Of a stretch of 64,000 bases of DNA, positions 25,252 through 33,541 are shown one piece after another (within the stretch, counting starts at the first letter, position 1; each line of letters begins with the position of its first letter). The translations under genes and the position numbers were made by a program. The stretch is from Ruminococcus flavefaciens (GTDB lineage Bacteria > Bacillota > Clostridia > Oscillospirales > Ruminococcaceae), in contig NZ_UETD01000017.1 in assembly GCF_900116855.1 (NCBI RefSeq), forward strand, positions 1 to 64,000, in the 5' to 3' direction. The notes below the pieces were generated by a model, which made no database searches, was not told the DNA's origin, and was given only the letters and a program-made list of their open reading frames with translations.

Positions 25252-26412
25252 ATGAAGAACAAAGCACTGACACTTATGTTGTGCGGACTTATGGCGGTTT
25301 CTGCTGCTTCCTGCGCGGGAAAAGGCGAGACCTCGTCTGCTACGGTGGAAACTACAGCTGCCGCGACAACTGCGGAAGCTGCAACAGAGACGGAAACAGA
25401 GCCTGCAACGAAACCGACAACAAAAGTGACCGTTGAATACTACGATGGGCTTATCTGCTCGGATAATATGACCGACAAGGAAAAGGAGAAATCGAGCTTC
25501 CGTGAGTTTACACTCCTTGATCCTGAGAAGTGTTTCAGCCTGAGCAAAAACGGTCGTAATTTCTACCCCCTGCCTGATTCTACGGAACTTAAAGTGAAGA
25601 AATTCACTGATGATATCCGAGAGATAAAAATATACGATGAACAGCTTGACACAGACTTTCTCGTCCATGTCATACTTCCACCTGACTATGATGAAAACAA
25701 GAAATATCCTGTATTTCTGATGACCGATCCTGCGTATTGGTTCAAATTAATACCCGATCTTCGCCAACTTATCAGCGACGGTGAAGCAGCTCCTCTGATA
25801 TTCGTTACACTCGGCTATGATTATGACAGGAATGGCGGCGGTGATGAAGAGCGGCTTGATAAATTTATAATTCGCCAGAATAAATTCCTCGATTTTATTA
25901 CTGACGACCTCATGCGGACTGTTGCTCTGAACTATAAGATCGACGAGTCACGCTCCGTATTTTTCGGACATTCCTGCGGAGGAACGTTCTCTCACTATGC
26001 CCTATGTAATTCGGACAAATATGAATATCAGCCATTTGCAAGGTACATAATGGGAAGCATGGCATTCTGGAATTATTATCATTCTTTCGATGAGCAGCTT
26101 TATGATCCGAGTGTTATTACAGATCCCTATGCGTATACACGGGAATTTGACTATTTTGACCGCAATGAGACTATGGATAAGAACGTATTAATATGTGCAG
26201 GCGGCAGAGAAAATCCTTCTTTCGAGGATAACTATAACGGCAATAAAAATATGACTGAGGAAGCAACGGCGCTTTATGAAAGACTTACCTCACATGGTAC
26301 AGATGCAGAACTTAAAATATATGAGGATTGCTATCACAACAATTATGTGGAAGATATGCTGAAGGACTATCTGAAGCAGAATTTCCCGCCAGAGGATAAA
26401 ACTCAAAATTGA
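25252..26412 (+). CDS. Esterase-like lipoprotein, copy 2
   Basis: This 386-residue paralogue of the preceding protein has the same layout: lipobox AASCAG, Thr/Glu linker, alpha/beta-hydrolase with FFGHSCGGTF (Ser nucleophile) and EDCYHNNY near the end. The nucleophile elbow has Cys where copy 1 has Phe. I start at ATG 25252 because GGAGA lies just upstream; an ATG at 25240 adds four residues but its codon overlaps that site. About 170 bases at the front of the mature region are nearly identical to copy 1 although the rest has diverged. It ends 18 bases before glmU, which has its own strong ribosome binding site. Confidence 0.85.
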   Translation: MKNKALTLMLCGLMAVSAASCAGKGETSSATVETTAAATTAEAATETETEPATKPTTKVTVEYYDGLICSDNMTDKEKEKSSFREFTLLDPEKCFSLSKNGRNFYPLPDSTELKVKKFTDDIREIKIYDEQLDTDFLVHVILPPDYDENKKYPVFLMTDPAYWFKLIPDLRQLISDGEAAPLIFVTLGYDYDRNGGGDEERLDKFIIRQNKFLDFITDDLMRTVALNYKIDESRSVFFGHSCGGTFSHYALCNSDKYEYQPFARYIMGSMAFWNYYHSFDEQLYDPSVITDPYAYTREFDYFDRNETMDKNVLICAGGRENPSFEDNYNGNKNMTEEATALYERLTSHGTDAELKIYEDCYHNNYVEDMLKDYLKQNFPPEDKTQN

Positions 26413-26430
26413 CATATAGGAGGAACGAAT

Positions 26431-27807
26431 ATGAATAAAGCAGTAATTCTTGCAGGCGGACAGGGCAAGCGCATGAAGGCGGAAATGCCCAAGCCTCTTT
26501 TCAAGGTGCTGGGCGAGCCTATGCTCCGCTGGGTGATATCTGCCTGTGAAGCAGCAGACCTTACGGATATATGCGTGGTCAAGGGCTTCAAGGGCGAGAT
26601 GATAGATGAGTATCTGGGCGGCGCTTACAAGACCGTTCTTCAGGAGGAGAGACTTGGTACGGGTCATGCAGTGAAGCAGGCTGTGCCCGTCCTTGAGGAG
26701 GATACGGAGGGCAATACCCTCGTGCTCTGCGGAGATGCTCCCTTTATCGACGCCGAGACTATAAAGGAGTCGCTTATCATACACAAGCAGCAGAAAAACG
26801 CTGTTACGGTAATTACTGCGGAGCTGGAGAACCCCTTCGGCTACGGCAGGATAATCCGCTCGGCAGGCGGCATCAGCGGCATAGTTGAGCAGAAGGACGC
26901 TACCGAGGAGCAGCGCCGGATAAAGGAAGTAAATTCGGGCACATACTGGTTCAGGACTGCCGACCTCATAGAGCTTCTCGGCAAGCTCAGCAATGACAAT
27001 GTGCAGAATGAGTACTACCTCACCGACACCATCGCCATCGCTCTTGCAGAAGGCAAGAACGCAGGCGCATACAAGTCCGAGAATGCGGATATCATCAGGG
27101 GCGCCAACGACAGAAAGGACCTCCTCGAGCTGAACACCTATGCAAGAATGGCTGTTATTGAGAAGCACCTTGCCAACGGCGTTGAGTTCACCTGCACAGA
27201 CGGCGTTGTCATCGAGCGCGGCGTTGAGATAGGCGTGGGCACGGAGATACTTCCCAATACTATAATAAGAAAAAATACCACCATCGGCAAGAACTGCAAG
27301 ATAGGTCCCAATACCGTGGTGGAGAACTGTAAGATAGGCGATGATGTAAACCTCCACACAGTGCAGGCTTACGAGTCGGAGATAGAGGCAGGTGTAAAGA
27401 TAGGTCCCTACGTTCATATACGTCCCGACAGCGTTGTGAAGTCGGGCGCCAAGATAGGCGATTTCGTGGAGATAAAGAACTCCACTATCGGCGAAAAGAC
27501 CGCCATTGCACATCTTGCCTACGTCGGCGACAGCGACATCGGAAAGCGCGTGAACATCGGCTGCGGGACTGTTACCGTAAACTACGACGGTATCGCCAAG
27601 AGCCGCTGCGTTATCGGTGACAACTGCTTCATCGGCTGCAACACCAATCTCATCGCTCCCGTAAAGCTGGGCAAGGCTGTATACACAGCCGCAGGAACCA
27701 CCGTAACAAGGGACGTTCCCGACTATGCGCTGGCTATCGACAGAGGAGTCATGAAGATAAACGAGGGCTATACTCTCAGAAAGCTCAAGAGCAAGCTTGG
27801 AAAGTGA
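26431..27807 (+). CDS. glmU: Bifunctional UDP-GlcNAc pyrophosphorylase/GlcN-1-P acetyltransferase
   Basis: This 458-residue cytosolic enzyme makes UDP-N-acetylglucosamine for peptidoglycan. The N-terminal nucleotidyltransferase domain has LAGGQGKRMKAEMPKPL (residues about 7-23) and the acidic metal site in LCGDAPF. The C-terminal half is a left-handed beta helix of hexapeptide repeats (GVEIGVGTEI, KNCKIGPNTVV) with active-site residues in YVHIRPDSVV and IAHLAYVGDS. Length is typical. AGGAGG lies 8 bases before ATG 26431. It is the last gene before a strong terminator and may be partly co-transcribed with the esterases. Confidence 0.97.
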   Translation: MNKAVILAGGQGKRMKAEMPKPLFKVLGEPMLRWVISACEAADLTDICVVKGFKGEMIDEYLGGAYKTVLQEERLGTGHAVKQAVPVLEEDTEGNTLVLCGDAPFIDAETIKESLIIHKQQKNAVTVITAELENPFGYGRIIRSAGGISGIVEQKDATEEQRRIKEVNSGTYWFRTADLIELLGKLSNDNVQNEYYLTDTIAIALAEGKNAGAYKSENADIIRGANDRKDLLELNTYARMAVIEKHLANGVEFTCTDGVVIERGVEIGVGTEILPNTIIRKNTTIGKNCKIGPNTVVENCKIGDDVNLHTVQAYESEIEAGVKIGPYVHIRPDSVVKSGAKIGDFVEIKNSTIGEKTAIAHLAYVGDSDIGKRVNIGCGTVTVNYDGIAKSRCVIGDNCFIGCNTNLIAPVKLGKAVYTAAGTTVTRDVPDYALAIDRGVMKINEGYTLRKLKSKLGK

Positions 27808-27817
27808 AAATTAAAGT

Positions 27818-27847
27818 AAAAAAGGCTGTCCTGAGACAGCCTTTTTT
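27818..27847 (+). terminator. Terminator of glmU
   Basis: AAAAAAGGCTGTC (27818-27830) and GACAGCCTTTTTT (27835-27847) form a perfect 13-bp stem with a 4-base loop; it can work in both directions. Confidence 0.92.
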
Positions 27848-28015
27848 ATATAGGTATAGAACCGGAACTGGCAAAATAATAACGACCTTCATTGACACCC
27901 TCTCAAAAGCCAATCAAGGTCGCTATCGAGTTGGCGGCTGCGCACCCTCTATACGCAGATGCCGTACGGCAGGCACAAATTCCGTAGTGCCATATATCCC
28001 TTTGCATTGTTATCA

Positions 28016-28291
28016 CTACTGTTGTAACGTTTTAAGCGATCTGAAAAACTGCCTTAGGCGATTAAACATATTATAGGCATTAATGTTTAATAACAGTTGT
28101 GAATAAGTAAAATGTCTTTTGGAACTGGTTGATGTGGCTTTGATACGGCGGAGTTTAAAACCGTATCGAGCAAAACAGGATATAATTGCCGATTTTGTTA
28201 CAGGACACATAATATATCTTGATGTAATTATGTGGTGGATGGAGACCGATTTTTCGGTCTCTGTTCTTCCAACAATTGTATTATAGCCCAT
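28016..28291 (-). pseudogene. Possible C-terminal relic of a transposase
   Basis: A 91-codon frame ends in a basic helix-rich segment (RYGFKLRRIKATSTSSKRHF, then SQLLLNINAYNMFNRL) that has the feel of the last part of a DDE transposase. There is no ribosome binding site, and a perfect hairpin (GAGACCGA/TCGGTCTC, 28242-28261) lies inside its front. Just beyond, at 27891-27923, is a 12-bp inverted repeat with one mismatch. I consider it a decayed mobile-element remnant, with low confidence. Confidence 0.3.
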
Positions 28292-28672
28292 AGGGGGAGA
28301 AAGTTCAATTGATTATATTGCCTGAAATTAGCACTATATTGCTAAATAAAATTCAATTATTTATATTAAGTGTTTATGAACAAAACTGAATATTTTATGC
28401 GTTCATACAATATTCATATATGCAGATTTTGATGTATTTTACGTCTTTCGGCAGCAGTTTTTTATCTCTGAAAACAACGCAGATGCGTTGTTTTCGGCAC
28501 TTGCACAAATTGTGCTTCAAAAAACCGAGTTTTTAACAATCTGTAATATTCGGTCGCGATTATACAGATGAAATTTGTTGGTTAAATCATACACAATAAT
28601 ACCTCGGAAGAAAATTCATAAAAAATACGGAAAATCTTCATATATTTTTTTGTTTTAACGATTTTTGTGCTA
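28292..28672. other. AT-rich intergenic stretch with hairpins
   Basis: No convincing gene is seen. The most notable item is a perfect 12-bp hairpin, GAAAACAACGCA/TGCGTTGTTTTC, at 28470-28495, closely followed by GCACAA/TTGTGC. It carries no clear T tract, so it may be a small palindromic repeat rather than a terminator. Confidence 0.5.
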
Positions 28673-28702
28673 CAAAAAAGCTCCGAAGTCTGTCTCCGGA
28701 GC
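28673..28702 (-). terminator. Terminator of the TPR-like gene
   Basis: On the minus strand, GGCTCCG...CGGAGC is followed by TTTTTTG; stem arms are at 28697-28702 and 28680-28685. Confidence 0.8.
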
Positions 28703-28708
28703 CTTATG

Positions 28709-29410
28709 TCATAATATTCCGTTGGCTGCATCCTCGATACGCCTGCGGTAGTAGGAAGCCTGCCACGGGAAGTCGAACTGTTTGAACAGTCTCAGGCAGC
28801 TCTCTGCGTTCTGAAGCGCTCCGTCCAGTCCCTCGTCGTCCCCCGCCTTGGCGAAGATATACACAACCGTAATGAATATCTCAAGGAGAGTGAGGTCCTT
28901 GGCACCCTGCGGCTTATAGCCGAATTTCAGCAGCTTCAGCGCCTGCTGGTAGTTCTTTGCGGCGCAGTCAGCCAGCGCAAGGGCAATGTAAAGATCAGCC
29001 TCTCTCTGCGGCGAGACCTTTATCGTATGCTTCTGGAGAAAGCTTATGTTCCTCGTGCGGAAGTCCTCAGCATCGCGCCAGTTGCCTATTTTGCTGACAG
29101 TGGAGAGAGTCTCGATGCAGTAGGCGAACCTCTCGTCGCCGCTGAGCTTCTTGTCTTCAAGCTTTTCAAGATAAAAGGCGGATGTCTTGTAGTCGTGTAT
29201 CCTGCCATAGAGCGCTGCAAGCTGGATTATATCAAAGGGCGAGGGCTTTTTTGCGTTGTCGATGAAGGCGTCCGCATAGGCTTCGCACAGATCCTTGGTA
29301 TATCCCTTTTCAATGTATAAAGCATACACGTCAACGTACTTTTTCATCTCGGCGCTGTGAGATGTCAGCAGCGAAAATCCTATTTTTTTACGTTCTGACG
29401 GTGATATCAT
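28709..29410 (-). CDS. TPR-like helical protein
   Basis: This 233-residue cytosolic protein is made of helix pairs that look like degenerate tetratricopeptide repeats (DIIQLAALYGRIHDYKTSAF, ADLYIALALADCAAKNYQQA, LEIFITVVYIFAKAGDDEGL). It has no signal peptide, membrane segment or catalytic motif. I start at ATG 29410, 8 bases after AGGGGG, rather than at an upstream in-frame ATG at 29446 without a site. It is monocistronic, with a terminator just behind. Such proteins usually act as protein-interaction scaffolds; the partner cannot be read from context. Confidence 0.72.
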   Translation of the reverse strand: MISPSERKKIGFSLLTSHSAEMKKYVDVYALYIEKGYTKDLCEAYADAFIDNAKKPSPFDIIQLAALYGRIHDYKTSAFYLEKLEDKKLSGDERFAYCIETLSTVSKIGNWRDAEDFRTRNISFLQKHTIKVSPQREADLYIALALADCAAKNYQQALKLLKFGYKPQGAKDLTLLEIFITVVYIFAKAGDDEGLDGALQNAESCLRLFKQFDFPWQASYYRRRIEDAANGIL

Positions 29411-29636
29411 ATTATCAGCCCCCTGTCCTGTGGGTATTCGTAACATTGCAAAATGAGTAAAAACAGTAAATTATTCTTGCTTGTTTGCATATTCAATTCT
29501 AACACAAATTTATTACTTAGTCAACATTTGTCGGCAGCTAAAATATAAAACTGTTGATATGCACAAAAACCGTGCGGATTTTTTTCCTAATCAACATATT
29601 GAACTAATGCATCTTTTAAGCTTATTTCAATAATTT

Positions 29637-29722
29637 GTGATATAATAATAGTAGAGTGGAGTGGTGTACTCTCGGAGTGGCTGCTCCCGTGCTATGACAT
29701 ACCCTCTGCCGCAGGGGCAGAG
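29637..29722 (+). promoter_or_regulatory. Extended -10 promoter and leader hairpin of the two-component operon
   Basis: TGATATAAT (29638-29646) is an extended -10 element with a weak -35 region. The roughly 90-base leader contains a stem CTCTGCC/GGCAGAG (29704-29722), 21 bases before the start codon. The rest of the gap from 29447 is AT-rich and shows no gene. Confidence 0.55.
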
Positions 29723-29743
29723 CAGTTCCAAGGGGGAATTTAT

Positions 29744-30412
29744 ATGAGAGTTCTCGTAGTTGAAGACGAGATGCAGCTTGCGGATGCTCTTTCGGAGATC
29801 CTTAAAAGAAATATGTATAATGTTGACACCGCTTACAACGGTATAGACGGTCTTGATAATGCCATGACAGGTGTGTACGACTGTATCATCCTTGACATCA
29901 TGCTTCCCGGCATGAACGGTCTGGAGGTGCTGAGGAAGCTGAGACAGGAGAGGATAAGCACTCCCGTCCTGCTGCTCACCGCGCGAAGCGAGATCGAGGA
30001 CAAGATCAACGGTCTTGACGGCGGTGCGGACGACTACCTGACAAAGCCCTTCGTTACGGGAGAGCTGCTGGCGAGAGTCCGCGCCCTCACCAGAAGAAAG
30101 GGCGAGATCGTCGATGAGAACAGGCTGGATTACAACGGTCTTGAGCTCAACAAGAACACCTGCTCTGTGATGTGGCAGGGAAATGACGTAAAATTGTCAC
30201 TGAAGGAGTATCAGATCATGGAGCTGCTTATCTCCAATCCCCATCAGATACTCCCCAAGGAGCGCATAATCGAAAAGATATGGGGATATGAGAGCGATGT
30301 TGAGTACAACAACATCGAGGTGTACATATCGTTCCTGAGAAAGAAGCTCTCTGTCATATCCGCTCCTGTTCAGATCAAAACCGCCCGAGGCATAGGCTAT
30401 TCGCTTGAGTAA
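29744..30412 (+). CDS. OmpR/PhoB-family response regulator
   Basis: This 222-residue protein has a receiver domain with acidic pocket VVEDEMQL, phospho-acceptor Asp in CIILDIMLPGMNG (about residue 51) and the switch Lys in YLTKPF (about 101). A winged-helix DNA-binding domain follows (about 125-222), with ISNPHQILPKERI and YISFLRKKL. The ribosome binding site is AAGGGGGAA. The kinase gene begins 14 bases later, so the two form a cognate pair. Target genes are not evident nearby. Confidence 0.96.
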   Translation: MRVLVVEDEMQLADALSEILKRNMYNVDTAYNGIDGLDNAMTGVYDCIILDIMLPGMNGLEVLRKLRQERISTPVLLLTARSEIEDKINGLDGGADDYLTKPFVTGELLARVRALTRRKGEIVDENRLDYNGLELNKNTCSVMWQGNDVKLSLKEYQIMELLISNPHQILPKERIIEKIWGYESDVEYNNIEVYISFLRKKLSVISAPVQIKTARGIGYSLE

Positions 30413-30426
30413 GGAGGAATGCTGCT

Positions 30427-32517
30427 ATGTTCAGGAAAAATAACGATCAGATGTTCAGAAAAGCGCAGATGAAGCTGTTCACCATGATAGTGAGCATACT
30501 GCTTGCAGTGTTCATCGCGCTCATAAGCTCCATAAATGTTATCACCAAGGCTGTCATGAGAGGACAGTCAAAGGAAGTCCTCATGCAGATAGCTGCGGGC
30601 ACGGAGTATAACGACAAGGAGCTGAAGTTCATGTTCACTCCGCCCGATAACGGCGAGCCTAAGAACGGCAAGCCCTCGGAGCCTGCAAAAAAGCCTTCGG
30701 AAGCGCCTGTGACTACCGCGCAGGCGACCACTGCCGTTATCACTACGGAGACCTCGGCGACTACTACAAAGGCGACAGAGACTACCACTTCGGCTGTGAC
30801 CTCCGAGGAGGAGACCACGAATACCGAGAACTACGAGGAGAACGAGTACGAGCAGCAGGAGCAGCCTGAGGCTCAGCCAAGTCCCAATGATGATCAGGGC
30901 AATCAGAACGAGGTGCCCTTCAAACAGCCCGAAACTCAGCCAAGACAGCCCGAGACCCAGCCCAGAAGGTCCGAAAGTCAGGAGAGCCAGCAGGAATGGA
31001 CGGCTCCCACTCTGCCCAATAACGACAACAACAATAACGGCGGTCAGGGCAGCTGGGGCGACTGGGGAAGCTGGGGCGGCGGTGACGGTCAGAACGGCGG
31101 CTGGGGCGGTGACGGCGGTCAGAATGGCTGGGGAAACGGTCAGTACGACCCCAACTGGAATCCCTATGACCCGTGGAACCCTTGGAACCCTTGGAATCCG
31201 TGGAGTCCTTGGAATCCGTGGAACCAGCAGCAGTGGGGACAGGCTCCCAAGGCATACAGCAATGAAAATGACGACTTCGACTATGAGAGCTACCACCGTG
31301 AGCACGGCGGCGAGGCTGAAAGATATGATGACAGCGAGCCCCGTCTCATGCAGACCGTTTACAGCGGCGAGGACGTTCTCGACGGTTTTACCGTGCTGGC
31401 AAACAGGGACGGCGGCGACGAGGTGACTTACGCTGACAAGAACGATAAGAGCAGAAAGGCTGCACCTAATCCCGAGGCCAACCCTATGGGCGCCTCAAAA
31501 GTAGAGCCTATCCCGAAGAGCCTCGGTTCCATAGACTTCTTCGTGCTCATGTCCGACAAGGACGGTCATTACCTTGCAAAGCTCTATAACGAGGACCTGA
31601 AAGCCGATGACGCTCAGGAGTGCATAACCGATATCCTTGACAAGAACACCGACACTGGTATGTACCACTCCTATCAGTACTATCAGGCTGACAAGTCCAA
31701 CGGAAACCTCATAGTGCTGACAGACAAGAGCTATGAGATGGATATGCTCAGACAGCTCAAGCGCACCACTATCATCATCGGCTCCATCGCGCTGATAATA
31801 CTGTCCATACTGGCGTATTTCCTCAGCAAAAAGAGCATCCAGCCTATCAAGATAGCCTTCAACAAGCAGAAGCAGTTCGTATCGGACGCAAGTCACGAGC
31901 TCAAGACTCCTCTTACGGTAATATCTGCAAATACGGACGTTCTTCAGGGCGAGATAGGCGAGAACAAGTGGCTCAACTACATAAAGTCTCAGACAGACCG
32001 CATGAACGTGCTGGTAAATGACCTGCTGAACCTTACAAGGCTCGAAAACAACACCGTTGAGCTGGAGTACAAGTACTTCAACATGAGCAAGGCGATAGTA
32101 AATACAGCCCTGCCATTTGAGTGTCAGGCGTTTGAGAGCAACAAGCAGTTCGAGGTGGATGTGGACGACAATATCATGCTCTGCGGAAGCGAAAAGCACG
32201 TTAAGCAGATGGCTGCCATATTCATCGACAATGCGCTGAAATACTCAAACGACGGCGGTACGGTAAGAGTTTCGCTGAAGAAGGTGGGCGGCAGAAAGGT
32301 GCTGTCCGTATTCAATACGGGCGAGGGCATCAAGGTGGAGGATCAGGACAAGATCTTTGAACGCTTCTTCCGCAGCGACGAGTCGAGAAACCGTGCAACA
32401 GGCGGCTACGGACTGGGTCTTGCCATAGCAAAGTCCATCATCGACAAGCACAAGTTCAAGCTGAATATCATCAATCAGCCCGGTGAGAGCGTATGCTTCG
32501 CCGTGACTATGGATTGA
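30427..32517 (+). CDS. Sensor histidine kinase with Trp/Pro/Gly-rich ectodomain
   Basis: This 696-residue membrane kinase has helix 1 (about 15-38), an extracytoplasmic region of roughly 400 residues, and helix 2 (IIIGSIALIILSILAYF, about 450-467). It then has HisKA with the phospho-His in SDASHELKTPL (about 490) and a HATPase domain (NALKYSNDGG, GYGLGLAIAKSI). There is no obvious HAMP domain. The ectodomain is odd: a Thr/Glu/Pro mucin-like stretch, then Gln/Pro repeats (ETQPRQPETQPRR), then a Gly/Trp/Asn block (GSWGDWGSWGGGDGQNGGWG), then tandem PWN repeats (WNPWNPWNPWSPW). Such low-complexity aromatic sequence could contact wall polymers or polysaccharide. The C-terminal catalytic part is canonical. 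A terminator follows. Confidence 0.93.
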   Translation: MFRKNNDQMFRKAQMKLFTMIVSILLAVFIALISSINVITKAVMRGQSKEVLMQIAAGTEYNDKELKFMFTPPDNGEPKNGKPSEPAKKPSEAPVTTAQATTAVITTETSATTTKATETTTSAVTSEEETTNTENYEENEYEQQEQPEAQPSPNDDQGNQNEVPFKQPETQPRQPETQPRRSESQESQQEWTAPTLPNNDNNNNGGQGSWGDWGSWGGGDGQNGGWGGDGGQNGWGNGQYDPNWNPYDPWNPWNPWNPWSPWNPWNQQQWGQAPKAYSNENDDFDYESYHREHGGEAERYDDSEPRLMQTVYSGEDVLDGFTVLANRDGGDEVTYADKNDKSRKAAPNPEANPMGASKVEPIPKSLGSIDFFVLMSDKDGHYLAKLYNEDLKADDAQECITDILDKNTDTGMYHSYQYYQADKSNGNLIVLTDKSYEMDMLRQLKRTTIIIGSIALIILSILAYFLSKKSIQPIKIAFNKQKQFVSDASHELKTPLTVISANTDVLQGEIGENKWLNYIKSQTDRMNVLVNDLLNLTRLENNTVELEYKYFNMSKAIVNTALPFECQAFESNKQFEVDVDDNIMLCGSEKHVKQMAAIFIDNALKYSNDGGTVRVSLKKVGGRKVLSVFNTGEGIKVEDQDKIFERFFRSDESRNRATGGYGLGLAIAKSIIDKHKFKLNIINQPGESVCFAVTMD

Positions 32518-32535
32518 CATTCATACAGCAGTTTT

Positions 32536-32572
32536 GCCCCTGAGTGCTGCAAAGCACCCAGGGGCATTTGTT
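32536..32572 (+). terminator. Terminator of the two-component operon
   Basis: GCCCCTGAGTGCT (32536-32548) pairs with AGCACCCAGGGGC (32553-32565) with one mismatch, followed by ATTTGTTT. Confidence 0.8.
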
Positions 32573-32581
32573 TATCCGGAT

Positions 32582-32758
32582 AAATCATAATTTAGCGCAA
32601 GCGCTAATAGTGATTAGTGCATAGTGGTTAGTGATTAGTTAATGTGTTCGCTGCGCTCACATTATTTAAAACGTCGCCGAAGGCGACACCACAACTATTC
32701 ACTATTCACTAATCACTATTCACTCAAATCATAATTTTGCGAAGCAAAATTATGATTT
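32582..32758. repeat. Modular palindromic repeat element, copy A
   Basis: This 177-bp intergenic element is built from nested palindromes. Outer hairpins begin and end with AAATCATAATTT modules; the right one is a perfect 15-bp stem (32726-32758). Inside are arms of degenerate TAGTGAT heptamers (32607-32638 and 32696-32725) that pair with each other. The 57-bp core (32639-32695) holds two hairpins, GTCGCC/GGCGAC and a GTGTTCGC-type stem. The same core occurs inverted at 63285-63341 with 7 differences. It looks like a non-autonomous repeat of REP/MITE kind. Confidence 0.8.
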
Positions 32759-32785
32759 GACATCATCTTCAAGGTATATTATAAT
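32757..32785 (+). promoter_or_regulatory. ispD promoter built at the repeat edge
   Basis: A perfect TTGACA (32757-32762) and a perfect TATAAT (32780-32785) are 17 bases apart. The first two bases of the -35 box are the last two bases of the preceding palindromic repeat. Confidence 0.8.
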
Positions 32786-32838
32786 AATAAGGTACCGTGT
32801 ATGCGGTCCGATACAGAAATCATAATGGAGATATTGCT

Positions 32839-33516
32839 ATGAAAACTTCCGTTGTTATTGTGTGCGCAGGAAATTCTACAAGAATGGGCGGCGTCAATAA
32901 GATACTCCTCCCGCTGGGAGACAGAAAGGTCATAGGCGTTACCATGCAGGCTTTCCAGTCCTGCGAAAGCGTTTGCGAAATAATCATCGTTGCCCGTGAA
33001 GACGATATCCCCGCCATTCAGGCTGAGGCGGAAGCCGCAGGCATAACCAAGCTTGCCGCCTGCACTACGGGAGGCGCTACCCGTCAGGAGAGCGTTATCA
33101 ACGGCATCAGAAAAATATCCAAGGAGACCGAGCTTGTGGCTGTCCACGACGGCGCCCGTCCCCTTGTAAAGCCCGAGCATATCGAAAAGGTCATCAAGGA
33201 CGCTTCCGTGTTCGGCGGCGCGACTCTGGGCGTTCCCGTAAAGGACACCATCAAGACCGTGGACGGAGGTCTCATTATCGATACTCCTCCGAGAAGCTCA
33301 CTGTATATCACCCAGACTCCGCAGATTTTCAAGCGAAACCTCTATTTTGAGGGCATTGATTTCGCTCTGGAGCACGGTCTGGACTTCACCGATGACTGCC
33401 AGCTGGTAGAAGCTATCGGCGGCAAGGTCGCCATGACGGTGGGTGACTACACCAATATAAAGATAACTACCCCCGAGGATATAGACATCGCGGAGGTGCT
33501 CCTCAGACGCAGATAA
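32839..33516 (+). CDS. ispD: 2-C-methyl-D-erythritol 4-phosphate cytidylyltransferase
   Basis: This 225-residue cytosolic enzyme transfers CMP to methylerythritol phosphate in the non-mevalonate isoprenoid pathway. The nucleotide-binding front is VVIVCAGNSTRMGGVNKILL (residues about 5-24) and the mid motif is LVAVHDGARPLV; both are typical. The end DIDIAEVLLRR is also canonical. I start at ATG 32839 because GGAGAT lies just upstream; an earlier in-frame ATG at 32797 has no such site. No ispF follows. The next gene is a PHP phosphatase 25 bases downstream, so ispD heads a run of co-directional genes reaching mfd. Confidence 0.94.
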   Translation: MKTSVVIVCAGNSTRMGGVNKILLPLGDRKVIGVTMQAFQSCESVCEIIIVAREDDIPAIQAEAEAAGITKLAACTTGGATRQESVINGIRKISKETELVAVHDGARPLVKPEHIEKVIKDASVFGGATLGVPVKDTIKTVDGGLIIDTPPRSSLYITQTPQIFKRNLYFEGIDFALEHGLDFTDDCQLVEAIGGKVAMTVGDYTNIKITTPEDIDIAEVLLRRR

Positions 33517-33541
33517 GTCGGGAGCGAAAGGAGAATAGGAT

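Noticed and set aside
26290-27513. 407-codon minus-strand open frame opposite glmU
   Set aside because: It is antisense to a clear glmU gene and its composition is that of a frame shadow.
27804-28076. 90-codon plus-strand frame after glmU
   Set aside because: It begins inside the end of glmU, runs through the terminator and shows no protein-like pattern.
30568-31305. Long frames on both strands in the low-complexity part of the kinase gene
   Set aside because: They are produced by the repeated Gly/Trp/Pro codons; the kinase frame alone links to conserved domains.
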